Assembly (NCBI GenBank): GCA_903858935.1
Contig: CAIOKO010000085.1
Span: forward strand, 1 to 64,000
From: an uncultured Schlesneria sp.
GTDB taxonomy: Bacteria > Planctomycetota > Planctomycetia > Planctomycetales > Planctomycetaceae
Direction of reading: 5' to 3'
DNA: 64,000 nucleotides
A program made the position numbers and the translations under genes. This document shows, piece by piece, positions 51,686-60,812 of the stretch (within the stretch, counting starts at the first letter, position 1; every line of letters begins with the position of its first letter). The notes beneath the pieces were generated by a model, which did no database searches, was not told where the DNA came from, and worked only from the letters and a program-made list of their open reading frames with translations.

Positions 51686-52620
51686 GATGCAAGTTCATCA
51701 GGCGTCGTCGGAGTTCCGATACGTCGGATCGCTTTTGCAAATGAGTGCAACTGTTGCATTGACTCGCAATGGCAGCAGTAAGTCAATTTCGTTCGAATTT
51801 CTTCATTAAACGCCCGACCGCCGATCACCAAGGCTGCTCCGACCGATTCAGCAGCATCAGACAATTTCTTGAAATCGCTCGCGAATTGATCGACATCACT
51901 GATCTTTACAGATGCAGCAAGCCAGAAAAGCTTGGGTCTGGTATCAAGAATTGCACGTACCATTGAATCAAATGGTATCGCAGTTCCAAGCGAATTTGCG
52001 TTCCAGCCAGCGTCGCGAAGTACCAATTCGGTCATCGTCGTAGGCAACGAACACGTGTCGCCAGTTAAAGTCCCGCCGATTGCCGTCCAATAAGGATTAA
52101 TTGGTGGTAGAATATGACGCAATTCAAAAAGTACTCGTTGAGCGACCTCGCAACTGCGACGTTCCTGATAAATGTCCGCTGAATGTCCTTCCCAATGACG
52201 ACTAATCTCAGTGAAAGCGGGACACAGCACTTTATCGCAAATTGCACTGATGGTGTGCTTGGAGTTATAGAGCTCAAAAACATACTGCCAAGCCCGATCT
52301 CCATCCCCCTTGATCAACGCATCGCTCACCGCCTGCACTGCTCGATCTGGTCCAAGTCGATCTAGTCCCACGACCGTCCGATCCAGTCCATTCGATGATT
52401 GGGGAGAATGAGTCTGTAAACCGAATCCTTCAAGACTGATGATATTGATATCGTGGTTGCGTTCTTTCACGAATCGCAGAACGTCGCTGACCGGTAGCTT
52501 GCGATGACCACCCTCTGTTTTGATTGTTTTAATCAAACCACGATCGCACCAACGCTTGAGAGTTGACTCACTCACGCCGATTGCTCGGGAAACTTGTTTG
52601 GGCGACAACATATCAACCAT
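51682..52620 (-). CDS. LitR/CarH-like MerR-family regulator with B12-fold domain lacking cobalamin ligands
   Basis: A 312-residue regulator. Residues 4-56 are a MerR-type HTH (SPKQVSRAIGVSESTLKRWC; TEGGHRKLPVSDV). Residues of about 90-170 are the helical bundle and about 180-300 the B12-binding fold of CarH/LitR. The bundle's W-x9-E-H motif reads Trp143 to Glu153-Arg154, and the lower-ligand E-x-H-x-x-G reads D-T-C-S-L-P (Cys190 for His). Thus Trp and Glu remain but both histidines are gone. CarH represses its targets in the dark and lets go in light through adenosylcobalamin. This one may sense light without it, or another signal. It is coupled to the photolyase by a 4-bp overlap. The start at 52620 (AGGGA upstream) is set by the HTH. 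Confidence 0.85.
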   Translation of the reverse strand: MVDMLSPKQVSRAIGVSESTLKRWCDRGLIKTIKTEGGHRKLPVSDVLRFVKERNHDINIISLEGFGLQTHSPQSSNGLDRTVVGLDRLGPDRAVQAVSDALIKGDGDRAWQYVFELYNSKHTISAICDKVLCPAFTEISRHWEGHSADIYQERRSCEVAQRVLFELRHILPPINPYWTAIGGTLTGDTCSLPTTMTELVLRDAGWNANSLGTAIPFDSMVRAILDTRPKLFWLAASVKISDVDQFASDFKKLSDAAESVGAALVIGGRAFNEEIRTKLTYCCHCESMQQLHSFAKAIRRIGTPTTPDELAS

Positions 52621-53199
52621 CAGCAAAACATCCCTTGTACGTCTGACTTTTAGGCAATCAGGGTGTCGAAATTGAAAAAACACCTTTGAATCTGGCCGTT
52701 TCACCTGGAAAATGCCGAGACGTAACTCTGAATTGGGTACCGATTTTTCAGTTACGCTGGGCAGGATGTTTCTAGGCACGATTGGCCGCAATTCAACCCT
52801 CAAATTTCAATGACTCCCATTTTTTACCTTGATTCCGTCTGATTCATTTCAGCTCACCCGAATGGGTTTTCAGTAAGATGACATTTTAGATTTCCTGGAG
52901 ACCCTCGCCTCGAATTTATTTTCAGTGTCTTTTCTCTCAATGACACGAAGGCAATCCACAAAACTAAAATGTTGCCTGAAAACGCAAAAAGTTCCTTTTT
53001 GCCGAGCTTGAGCTCCCCAACACGGATCACTGTGATGCAGGTCAGTAACGCATACTAAGAGATTAACACCCAGTTGGTTTCAGAGTCAACAACATTGTGG
53101 GATCTGCATTGTAAGAGAGCGACAATTCAGGGAAAAGCCGATTAAAATCGTTACCAGGCTTTTGGCTCACCAGCGCGAGGCGACTGAAATTGGATCTTT
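52621..53199. other. Long divergent gap upstream of the light-response operon
   Basis: About 580 bases between the LitR-like gene (minus) and the small KaiB-like ORF (plus). The sequence is AT-richer than its surroundings. I find no protein with support; a longer reading of the LitR-like gene reaches 52803 but adds no known motif. The promoters of both genes should lie here. A small inverted repeat CGATT-AA-AATCG is at 53142-53153. Confidence 0.45.
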
Positions 53200-53427
53200 A
53201 TGACGGATAATCACAGGAATCAACCTGTTCTTTTGTACTTTATTTCGACCAATAATAGATCACGTGCCATTAAGGCGGCGGTCAATGTGCAATTGGCCCG
53301 TCTAACCTCTTCATATTTCCAATTTATTCCGGCACTTTCCATACTGAACGAGGCAGAAGACAAGGTTTTGCGAAAAACGCAATGCGATACGCTTTTGAGT
53401 ATTTCGGAGGATTTGTCATTCCTTTAA
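53200..53427 (+). CDS. Small KaiB-like thioredoxin-fold protein (tentative)
   Basis: A 75-residue protein. VLLYFISTNNRSRAIKAAVN resembles the KaiB opening LxLYVAGxSPxSxRAIxNL, and IPALSILNEAEDKVLRKT resembles its IDVLxxPExAE segment, followed by CDTLL for the ATPTL motif and EDLS for GDLS. The segment between the last two is about 12 residues shorter than in KaiB. KaiB and its relatives act in circadian timing or stress. The ORF begins at ATG 53200 with no clear ribosome site, and its 3' end overlaps mgtE by 12 bp. The likeness is by eye; it may also be a random frame. Confidence 0.4.
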   Translation: MTDNHRNQPVLLYFISTNNRSRAIKAAVNVQLARLTSSYFQFIPALSILNEAEDKVLRKTQCDTLLSISEDLSFL

Positions 53428-54801
53428 GAGTGTGCCGCTTAACACCATCGTGGAGACCGAGAAATAGATTACCAAACCCGTAACATCGACAAATGTCGCG
53501 ACGAAGGGGGCAGACGACGTAGCAGGGTCAAGCCCCAACTTTTTTAGCCCAAATGGGAGCATTGAACCAATAACCGAACCCCATAGGACAATTGCCACAA
53601 GGGAAAGGCTGACGGCAACGCCAACCTGGATCCAGTGGGGGCCGTAGACATCCGAAAAAGCGCTCCAGATGGCAATCCTAAGGAATCCGATCGAGCCGAG
53701 AATCACACCAAGGATTGCACCCGATAGTAATTCGCGGCGAAAGACACTGATCCAGTCGGCTAATCGGATTTCGCCAACAGCCAGTGCGCGGACGATTAAT
53801 GTTGCAGCCTGGGACCCCGAGTTTCCGCCGCTGGAAATAATCAACGGGATAAAGAGTGCCAACACGACCGCTTTCGCGATCTGATGTTCGAAGTACCCCA
53901 TGGCCGTCGCCGTGAGCAGTTCACCTAGAAACAAAATCACCAGCCAGGTCGCTCGCTTATGGACCATTGTCAGCAAAGGCGTCGTGGCATAGGGTTCACT
54001 TAATGCTTCCAATCCACCAAATTTTTGCGCGTCTTCGGTCGCCGCCTGCTCTGCGACATCCAGCACATCATCGATTGTGACGATTCCCACAAGCTTATTG
54101 TGGTTATCAATGACCGGTAAGGCGGTACGGTCATAGCGTCGGAACACTTCGATCGCAGATCGTTTCAGGTCAGTCGCTCTTAATGAAACAAAGTTCGTAT
54201 CCATCAGACGTTCGATCGTCGTGTGGACCGGTGCAAGTAGAATCTGTCGGATTCGTAAATCGTCGATTAAGTGCATGTCATGGTCTACAACGTAAACCAC
54301 ATTCAGTGACTCGCTGTCTTGGCCGTGGCGTCGAACGTGATCAAGAACGTGTTCGACTGTCCAATTTGACCGTACGGCAACAAAATCCGGTGACATCAGT
54401 CGGCCAACACTGTCTTCAGGGTATTCCAAAAGCGATCGTGCGATGGCCTGCTGCTGAGCGGAAAGTGTTTGCAGGTGCTTCTCGCGGTCGGCTTCGTTAA
54501 GCTCTTCAAGCAGCGCGGTTCGATCATCTGCCGACATGTCATTGAACAGGGCACCCGCATCTGTCGGATCCAGACTCTCCAGCAAGAAGTGCTGAGTTTG
54601 TCGATCAAGATATTCGAAAATCAGAGTTCGTTGCGGACCGTGCAACAATTGAAATGCAGTACGTTCATCTTCATCACTCAGGTCTTCAAACAGCTCGGCA
54701 ATGTCAGCGGGTTGCCACATGTCCAGCACTTCACTGAGCGTTGTCCCATCGCGCGTCTCAAGCAATTCACGAATTTCGGGAAGCATCAGCTTGCTGAGCA
54801 T
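53416..54801 (-). CDS. mgtE: Magnesium transporter MgtE
   Basis: A 461-residue Mg channel. It has the N domain of superhelical repeats (about 1-130; WQPADIAELFEDLSDEDE), a CBS pair (about 135-260; VVYVVDHDMHLIDDLRIRQI and IDNHNKLVGIVTIDDVLDVA) that senses Mg, and five membrane helices (about 290-460). The pore signature GGNSGSQAATLIVRALAVGE and the late FVDVTGLVIYF (Asp in the pore) are intact. It takes Mg2+ across the inner membrane and is closed when the N and CBS domains fill with Mg. moeA starts upstream (10 bp gap), so the two are likely cotranscribed. Confidence 0.95.
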   Translation of the reverse strand: MLSKLMLPEIRELLETRDGTTLSEVLDMWQPADIAELFEDLSDEDERTAFQLLHGPQRTLIFEYLDRQTQHFLLESLDPTDAGALFNDMSADDRTALLEELNEADREKHLQTLSAQQQAIARSLLEYPEDSVGRLMSPDFVAVRSNWTVEHVLDHVRRHGQDSESLNVVYVVDHDMHLIDDLRIRQILLAPVHTTIERLMDTNFVSLRATDLKRSAIEVFRRYDRTALPVIDNHNKLVGIVTIDDVLDVAEQAATEDAQKFGGLEALSEPYATTPLLTMVHKRATWLVILFLGELLTATAMGYFEHQIAKAVVLALFIPLIISSGGNSGSQAATLIVRALAVGEIRLADWISVFRRELLSGAILGVILGSIGFLRIAIWSAFSDVYGPHWIQVGVAVSLSLVAIVLWGSVIGSMLPFGLKKLGLDPATSSAPFVATFVDVTGLVIYFSVSTMVLSGTLLKE

Positions 54802-54810
54802 TTTTTTATT

Positions 54811-56037
54811 TCACCAACCGAAGGTTTCAAGTTCGTCGCCGGCTCGGTACTGACGAGCCTCGCCAGAAAGATAGGCCATTCCATTCGCTGCGACGGTACC
54901 GCAGAGATCGGACGAACCATGCCAAGGGACCAGCGTGACAGCGAGACTGCCAGCCCTTTGGGTCAAACGCGCCGGATGATACGTCGGGCGGTCGGGTCGG
55001 GTCGAGTAATCGTGCTCAAGTTTCGCCAATTTCGGCGGAACCATTACCGGCACCAATCCCATCAATCGCCTGATAGCTGTACGAACGAACAACTCACAAC
55101 AAACCAAGCTGCTAACGGGGTTTCCTGGCAAGCCAAATACGTAACATTGGGAACAATCCCCATGATCCGTAAGGCCGTTTCGCCCCCCTTTTCCAAACCA
55201 GATCGGCTTCCCCGGCTTCATATCAACCTTGTGAAAGATTTCGGTCACACCCATTTCAGCGAGTGTGATTGGCACAAGATCAAGTGTGCCAGCCGATACG
55301 CCACCCGAAAGAACAAGGATGTCGCATTGCAGTCCCTGTTGAATTTTCAGTCGCAACTCATCACGATCGTCGCGTGCAATGCCAAGTCTAACTGGAATGC
55401 CGCCGGCAATCTCGATCTGAGCGGCCAGCATGGATGCATTGGAATTCCTGATCTGAGCAGGTCCTGGTTTTTCTTCGATGGGAACCAACTCGTCACCGGT
55501 CGCAAGTACAGCGACATTTGGTCGACGGCGAGCGGGTACAACGGCGTATCCCAGTTCAGCAAGTGCTCCAATACGGGGAGCACTTAAAACATCACCAATA
55601 CGCAGAACACGGTCTCCGGCTGAAGCGGATGTTCCGCGTAGGATCGTGTTCGTTCCCACTCGCAGCGGCACCGTTTTAATTAAGACTTGATCGCCGTCCC
55701 GAGAAGTCTCCTCAATCTTGACGACAACATCGGCACCACCAGGCATCGGGGCACCCGTCATGATTTGAGCCGCTTCGCCCGCTCCGACGTTTTTCATGGG
55801 AACGCGGCCAGCCGTGATGATTTCCGTTACGCGAAGCGATGCAAAGCCGCTCGAAACGTCTCTCGAGCGGACCGCGTAACCATCCATCAAACTCTTGTCA
55901 AACGGGGGAATGTCTTCTGGACTGTAGACGTCTTCCCCGAGCACCAGTCCGAGCGAGTCTTCCAGAGTAATATCCGTAAGACCAAACGGCTGGACCGTTG
56001 CCACCAATTTTTCGATCGCTGCGGCAACCGTCAGCAT
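54811..56037 (-). CDS. moeA: Molybdopterin molybdotransferase MoeA
   Basis: A 408-residue MoeA, which inserts molybdate into adenylylated molybdopterin. The N-terminal LEDSLGLVLGEDVYSPEDIP and DKSLMDGYAVRSRD, then IMTGAPMPGGADVVVKIEE and the C-terminal domain VAVLATGDELVPIEEKPG, RNSNASMLAAQIEIAGG and SGGVSAGTLDLVP are all present. It serves enzymes such as the FdhF-type oxidoreductase at 28-30 kb. It is transcribed just before mgtE, 10 bp apart. Confidence 0.95.
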   Translation of the reverse strand: MLTVAAAIEKLVATVQPFGLTDITLEDSLGLVLGEDVYSPEDIPPFDKSLMDGYAVRSRDVSSGFASLRVTEIITAGRVPMKNVGAGEAAQIMTGAPMPGGADVVVKIEETSRDGDQVLIKTVPLRVGTNTILRGTSASAGDRVLRIGDVLSAPRIGALAELGYAVVPARRRPNVAVLATGDELVPIEEKPGPAQIRNSNASMLAAQIEIAGGIPVRLGIARDDRDELRLKIQQGLQCDILVLSGGVSAGTLDLVPITLAEMGVTEIFHKVDMKPGKPIWFGKGGRNGLTDHGDCSQCYVFGLPGNPVSSLVCCELFVRTAIRRLMGLVPVMVPPKLAKLEHDYSTRPDRPTYHPARLTQRAGSLAVTLVPWHGSSDLCGTVAANGMAYLSGEARQYRAGDELETFGW

Positions 56038-56079
56038 AATGCTACTTCACGCGGGTTGAATCGGATGTCTAAGATTTAA

Positions 56080-57825
56080 TCAATAATTCCACTCAACACC
56101 CAGATTGAAGTTGTGATTGAAAAAATCAGACTTCTGGCCATTCAACTGTGGCGTCAGTGGATACTGATTCCAGATGATTGTGTTTTGCGGACGGTAGACG
56201 CTCCCAATATACATGAAGGTGTACCCTGCTTGCAGATTAGCCCGCTCAAAAATCTCAAGCTTGTTCACATAAGGGATCATGTCAAATATCGGGAACTTAA
56301 CGTTGACCGATTGTTCGAACATTGGCGACATGCTTGTCGTCTGTTGTTGAGTTGTGAATGAGGTCAGCTGAGGACTATTGGGCATGGTCGGAACAGTATT
56401 GGCGATCCCATTGGTCTGCCCCGCAATGTTAAATCCGTTTCCGATGCCATAGCCTGTAATCTGACGTGAGGTCACATTTGCCAGGGCTGCGAACTTCGTA
56501 TTTCCCCACACTTGAAATTTCGAAGTCGGCTTGCCGAGGTCGATTCGAAAACCTGCTTCAGGACCAGCCATCTGGGAAAGATCCGACGAAACAAGGTGTG
56601 AGTGCAACACATTCGGGTTCGAGAAGAATGGATCAAGTGCGAGCGGTGTCAGGTATCCTGAGAACACCGTTCCGCCGTTGCCACCACCGCCACCGCCACC
56701 ACCACCCGTTGAAGGATTATTGACAGTGTAACCCAGACCGCTGTCATACCCGTCGAAGCTGAATGTTTCTTTCAAGTGAATATATCGGGCACCCACTAAC
56801 GGACGGACCCTTAACGCTGGTTGCTCATAAATCGAATTGAAATACCAATCCGAATTGGCGCCCATCAATTGAGACGTAAATCGGATGGAAACACCCATGT
56901 CATATGGTTGAACGGCACCGTAGAGCCCGTTACCGTCAGTATCGCCTGGCGGACTTACGGCATTCGTCGTTGTCCCCGTTAAGAGTGGCAGGTACGTCGT
57001 TGTCACCCCGGAATTCCCTAAGGGGAGACCAAACCAAGCATGCAAGTGCAACAGGGGATTGTAGTTTCCACTGTTCTGATTGATATCCAGCAGCGGATCA
57101 TACAGATTCCAGCTTGATGTCGCTTGCCCTTGAACGAAACCAGACACCACAAACCCGGTATCGTCCGGATTGAACCATCCCCACGTACCTCGAAAGCCTC
57201 CAGACGTCATCACGTTAGACAAGATACCAGTCGTCTGGGCACCGAAGATCGTTGGACTTCCAATGGTTCCCGTACCACCGTTGCCACCACCACCACCTGC
57301 GGAAGCGTTAATGTAGCGGTAGGGGCCCGTGGTAAAGATTGATTGGTCGAACTGGGTCGTCCCGCCCAATAAGTTACCTGCGGCCGTCGTTCCAGAGACT
57401 AGGTTCCCTTGAAGCGCGTCGATGGAAATAGGGTTAACCCCTGGCGCTCCGATCAGGGTCTCTGTCCCCCCTTGAGTGCGTGCAAACAACGCCTCAGCCG
57501 AGAAATAATACTTGCGGTTTCCCTGCAAGATCTTGTTGAACCAGAAGCCATCCTCATAGGCGATGGAATCCACCGGCGGGCCGGCGAATGGCGAAATATT
57601 CGGCCATGCCGTCGCATTCGGGGGATAACCCGGTGCCTCCAAACCGGAATAGTATTGCTGCGTCGGACCGTACGCGGGGGCGTACGGTGACGGGGGCAAT
57701 CCCATGCCAACTTGATCTGGATTTCCATTGGATGGCATCATCGGTGGCTGGGCGCTGGACGTGCCAACCCCTGCCAATGCCATGCATCCACCCAACATTA
57801 CAGCCAACCAGTGCCGTGTCCGCAT
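56080..57825 (-). CDS. BBP7-family outer-membrane beta-barrel protein
   Basis: A 581-residue planctomycete outer-membrane barrel (BBP7 type). A signal peptide (LAVMLGGCMALAGVGTSSA) is followed by a Pro/Tyr-rich linker and amphipathic strands such as YYFSAEALFARTQGG and GFRGTWGWFNPDDTGFVVSG. The end FNLGVEWNY carries the terminal aromatic residue of barrel proteins. Two Gly runs (near 56680-56708 and 57283-57300) are likely flexible surface loops. Porin or adhesin roles are possible; none is shown. It is monocistronic, with a 440-bp gap upstream. Confidence 0.85.
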   Translation of the reverse strand: MRTRHWLAVMLGGCMALAGVGTSSAQPPMMPSNGNPDQVGMGLPPSPYAPAYGPTQQYYSGLEAPGYPPNATAWPNISPFAGPPVDSIAYEDGFWFNKILQGNRKYYFSAEALFARTQGGTETLIGAPGVNPISIDALQGNLVSGTTAAGNLLGGTTQFDQSIFTTGPYRYINASAGGGGGNGGTGTIGSPTIFGAQTTGILSNVMTSGGFRGTWGWFNPDDTGFVVSGFVQGQATSSWNLYDPLLDINQNSGNYNPLLHLHAWFGLPLGNSGVTTTYLPLLTGTTTNAVSPPGDTDGNGLYGAVQPYDMGVSIRFTSQLMGANSDWYFNSIYEQPALRVRPLVGARYIHLKETFSFDGYDSGLGYTVNNPSTGGGGGGGGGNGGTVFSGYLTPLALDPFFSNPNVLHSHLVSSDLSQMAGPEAGFRIDLGKPTSKFQVWGNTKFAALANVTSRQITGYGIGNGFNIAGQTNGIANTVPTMPNSPQLTSFTTQQQTTSMSPMFEQSVNVKFPIFDMIPYVNKLEIFERANLQAGYTFMYIGSVYRPQNTIIWNQYPLTPQLNGQKSDFFNHNFNLGVEWNY

Positions 57826-58265
57826 CAGTCGTTCCCTGACTATGAACGCCGTGAACTCGGAACGATCGCGAGTCTCGTCTTCGCTCCGAGTAGCCCGTTC
57901 TCCGCTTCCCGACGCAACGATGACTCTACGGGCGCAGCAATCTGCGCCTAGCGGAAGTATCGGCGGGAGGTGTTGGTAAACTGTACCGAAGATTCGGATC
58001 GTAACGAAATTTCCTTTTTTTCTGAGACCGGACCGGTCAATTCTGCCGGAGAACGCCGACCGAGATCAAATACCGGGTCGCCATCACATGTAAAAGCCCA
58101 GCTGAGATATCGAGCCCCGGTCCCAGACGCCATGTCGATCGACCAGCAGCGCCTTCCGATCAGTCACAAATACGACGAACGGCGGCAAACGAAGATGCAC
58201 TCCCGCAAACCACGATCCGGATATGAGTGTTTGCTAAAGAGGTCGACTCATTACCAGGGCCTGAC
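57826..58265. other. Upstream gap of the barrel gene
   Basis: About 440 bases between two minus-strand genes, the barrel gene and the glycosyltransferase gene. There is no gene I can support. A 13-bp palindrome GACCGG-A-CCGGTC lies at 58026-58038, about 200 bp upstream of the barrel start, and could be an operator. Confidence 0.45.
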
Positions 58266-59543
58266 TTAGTAGCTCGAAACTCCGAATTTCTGGACGGTTG
58301 CTTCCGCCAGGCGGGAAAAATCGTGCTTCATGCGGACTCCGTTGTAACCAGTTGTGGCCAGCTTCATTCGCAAGCTTGGGTCCTGCAGAACCTGCCGAAG
58401 CAGATCGGCCAATGATTCGGAGTTGTCTGTTTCTGACAGCAACCCACCCCCCGTCGATACGATCAGCTCGGGGAAAGCAGCGTGATCAGGAAGCACCACT
58501 GGAATGCCGTTGGCCCAGGCTTCAAGGACATAAAGTCCTTTGGGTTCCTGGAACCTCGCCGGAACGCTGAAGACGTCGATCGATTTGAAAAAGTCAACCT
58601 TTTCGGCATGTGTTGCCGGACTCCCAATATATTGGAACGCGTCTCCCAACGGCTCTGCCATTTGACGCACCGTTTCGAAATAGGCGTGATTTTGGGATCC
58701 GAGGTACCCACCTGCTCGCAGTTGGATATCGGGAATGCTCTGCTTCAATTTCAGCACGCTTTGAACCAGGACGTCTAATCCTTTTTCGGGACAAATTCGA
58801 GCGAAGTAACCAACCGTCGGGGGGGACCCCAGACCAGCCTTTGGCTTTCCGTCGTGTTTTGCACAATCGATGGAAAGAGGTAATTCGATGAATTTCTCTC
58901 GCGGCAGGTTCAGATACTGGGACATGTAATTTCGATAGAACTGGCTATGGACAATATATCCGTCATATTCCGCTGCCCGTTCAGTCAGGATCGACATCAC
59001 TTTCTGCCGATACGGCTCAATGAGACCATCCAGAAAAACATCGTCACCTTGCAAGACACAAAAAACGCGGCCGGCGTATTTTTTTCGAAGAGTACGAAGC
59101 GATCCGCTGAGTAGCGAATTGCTGAAACAGATAATATCGGGCTTGAGGCTGGACACGAATTCTGCCAGTTCTTCACCCGCCTGCCGATGAGGACCTGATT
59201 CGCCCGAGAGCATGGAAACGGTCATGCTTCCCAATTCTGCGGCATCGTTTCCGACGGCACCGCGCGTTGCCTGGCGAATAATTGCTGGTGAATCGAGCCA
59301 TCGTGTAAGAAATCGCGGAAGACTGCGCCAGAATTTGAAGTGGTCGCTCAGATAAAGATTAATCCCGCCGAAAAAGATGCGTGACGAGGTTTGATCCTCT
59401 TCATCGACACGAATCGGCGTATAGAGTGGAATCAGCGAAACCTCGACTCCCGCCTGATGAAGCGCCCGTGCCCATGTGTTGTCGTGCATGCAAGACCCGC
59501 AAAACATGCCGGCCCCTCCTGCGGTAACGATCGCCAAATGCAT
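58266..59543 (-). CDS. Glycosyltransferase family 4 (GT-B)
   Basis: A 425-residue GT-B enzyme. The N-terminal AIVTAGGAGMFCGSCMHDNT and LIPLYTPIRVDEED are typical of a planctomycete group of family 4 transferases; the nucleotide-sugar domain has VGYFARICPEKGLDVLVQSV and the FQEPKGLYVLEAWANGIPVV E-x7-E-type motif. It transfers a sugar from a nucleotide donor to an unknown acceptor in the cytoplasm. The start at ATG 59543 follows GAAGAG; a GTG at 59567 is also possible. Confidence 0.9.
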   Translation of the reverse strand: MHLAIVTAGGAGMFCGSCMHDNTWARALHQAGVEVSLIPLYTPIRVDEEDQTSSRIFFGGINLYLSDHFKFWRSLPRFLTRWLDSPAIIRQATRGAVGNDAAELGSMTVSMLSGESGPHRQAGEELAEFVSSLKPDIICFSNSLLSGSLRTLRKKYAGRVFCVLQGDDVFLDGLIEPYRQKVMSILTERAAEYDGYIVHSQFYRNYMSQYLNLPREKFIELPLSIDCAKHDGKPKAGLGSPPTVGYFARICPEKGLDVLVQSVLKLKQSIPDIQLRAGGYLGSQNHAYFETVRQMAEPLGDAFQYIGSPATHAEKVDFFKSIDVFSVPARFQEPKGLYVLEAWANGIPVVLPDHAAFPELIVSTGGGLLSETDNSESLADLLRQVLQDPSLRMKLATTGYNGVRMKHDFSRLAEATVQKFGVSSY

Positions 59544-59662
59544 TTCAACCGACTCTTCAGTGGACACAATACAGATCTGACCGCTGCGAGGTTAAGTTTC
59601 TTAGAGAAAAAAAACTACTCGCAACCACGGTTGTGTTCGCCGATGTTGAGATTTGGTGTTGC

Positions 59663-59679
59663 GTGCCACTGCTTCGGAG
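59663..59679. repeat. Half copy of the ACTGCTT palindrome
   Basis: GTGCCACTGCTTCGGAG is the exact reverse complement of the last 17 bases of copy B2 (21541-21557). The expected second arm is not present; the sequence after it has no match that I see. It lies in the 260-bp gap upstream of the glycosyltransferase gene. Confidence 0.7.
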
Positions 59680-59803
59680 ACGCAGAGTCTTCTCGACCTA
59701 CCGCTCGAAGGTCACCGCGTGACCGAAGACTATTTTGCAAAGGCTCGCTGATTGAGAAGATTGACAACGTAGTCGGGTATCGCAAATTTTAATTCCGAAG
59801 TCA

Positions 59804-60754
59804 TCAGAACTCGGGAGTCAGCTCTCCATCGCTTCGATGTGCCAAATTTCGAAGTGTCTTCGGATCCGTGTTCATGCTCATTGCATACACGGCGCCATCG
59901 CCTTTCAAAACCATGAACAGATTTCCGGTATGGTCACTGCCGATCCCCCCCACGATTTCACGATCTGCTTCTAGGTCTGAGAGTCCTTGCTTTAACGTGA
60001 TACGGTCAACGCCATCCTTGCGGCTCGAATTGAATTCCCAACCGTCGCCTCCTGCGCCGCCACGAGAGTTCGGCTGGCCGACTGGTACCGCTCGAACGAC
60101 GTTTCTTAAAGACGATCGTGTTCCAGAAATCCAACCCAGGTCACGTGCATGATCGATCCTGCTCTCGACTACAAAGAGCGTATTCGAACTTCCATCTCGA
60201 ATTTGCTCGTATCGAATGGAACTGTTCAGGAACAACACTCCGTTCTGATTCACGTCGATCGGAGTTTCAAAATCATTGTGGATTCCGCTGTAATTCGTCC
60301 ACGCATAAGTCAGCGAAGGGGTGTCTCTGGCTGATGGGCACTGCAAGATGCCGATCTGAAATTGTCTCGCTGGCAGATTGATCGGGTCGTACACGGACCT
60401 CGTAAAATCAATGTGCTCGTAGACATATTGCTTTTCAAGATAGGGAAGAATCTGCGAGATCCATCCCATGTGGTAGCCGCCCCCTTCTTTCGACAGTATC
60501 GGCCCGGAATTATTCTGCGTCCCAGGCGGCAGAACTTCGTGAGCCATCATGTAATTGTTTAATGCGACTCCGATCTGCATCATGTGGTTCAAGCATTGCG
60601 CTCGCCGAGCCGCTTCACGAGCCTGCTGAACGGCAGGAAGCAACAACGCGGCCAACACCGCGATGATTGCAATCACAACCAGCATTTCAATCAGCGTAAA
60701 CCCTGATCGGAAATACGTTGGACTCCGGCGAGAAGCGAGACTCAATCGAATCAT
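59804..60754 (-). CDS. DUF1559 protein with type IV prepilin N-terminus (copy 2)
   Basis: A 316-residue pseudopilin-like protein. The prepilin leader is RSGFTLIEMLVVIAII (cleavage after Gly, Glu at +5), followed by the planctomycete AALLLPAVQQAREAARRAQC helix. The C-terminal H-x9-DG region reads HTGNLFMVLKGDGAVY. The protein is 58 bp downstream of a paralogue and highly similar at DNA level in places, including the block around 60236-60300. DUF1559 proteins are very abundant in planctomycetes and are thought to form surface fibres or secreted complexes. Confidence 0.92.
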   Translation of the reverse strand: MIRLSLASRRSPTYFRSGFTLIEMLVVIAIIAVLAALLLPAVQQAREAARRAQCLNHMMQIGVALNNYMMAHEVLPPGTQNNSGPILSKEGGGYHMGWISQILPYLEKQYVYEHIDFTRSVYDPINLPARQFQIGILQCPSARDTPSLTYAWTNYSGIHNDFETPIDVNQNGVLFLNSSIRYEQIRDGSSNTLFVVESRIDHARDLGWISGTRSSLRNVVRAVPVGQPNSRGGAGGDGWEFNSSRKDGVDRITLKQGLSDLEADREIVGGIGSDHTGNLFMVLKGDGAVYAMSMNTDPKTLRNLAHRSDGELTPEF

Positions 60755-60812
60755 ACAAGGTTTCTCGGAAGCACCTGAGGCTTAAGCAGGACGACTGTCA
60801 TCAATCTCGCCA

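Noticed and set aside
52621-52803. N-terminal extension of the LitR-like protein to 52803
   Set aside because: The extra 61 residues have no MerR likeness and precede the HTH by far more than in the family; an AGGGA site supports ATG 52620.
54469-55587. Plus-strand 372-codon ORF
   Set aside because: It is antisense to mgtE and moeA, both of which have full family motifs. It has no motif of its own.
56680-56708. Microsatellite-like GGT/GCC trinucleotide run
   Set aside because: It lies in frame in the barrel gene and encodes a Gly run, a likely loop, rather than a separate repeat element.
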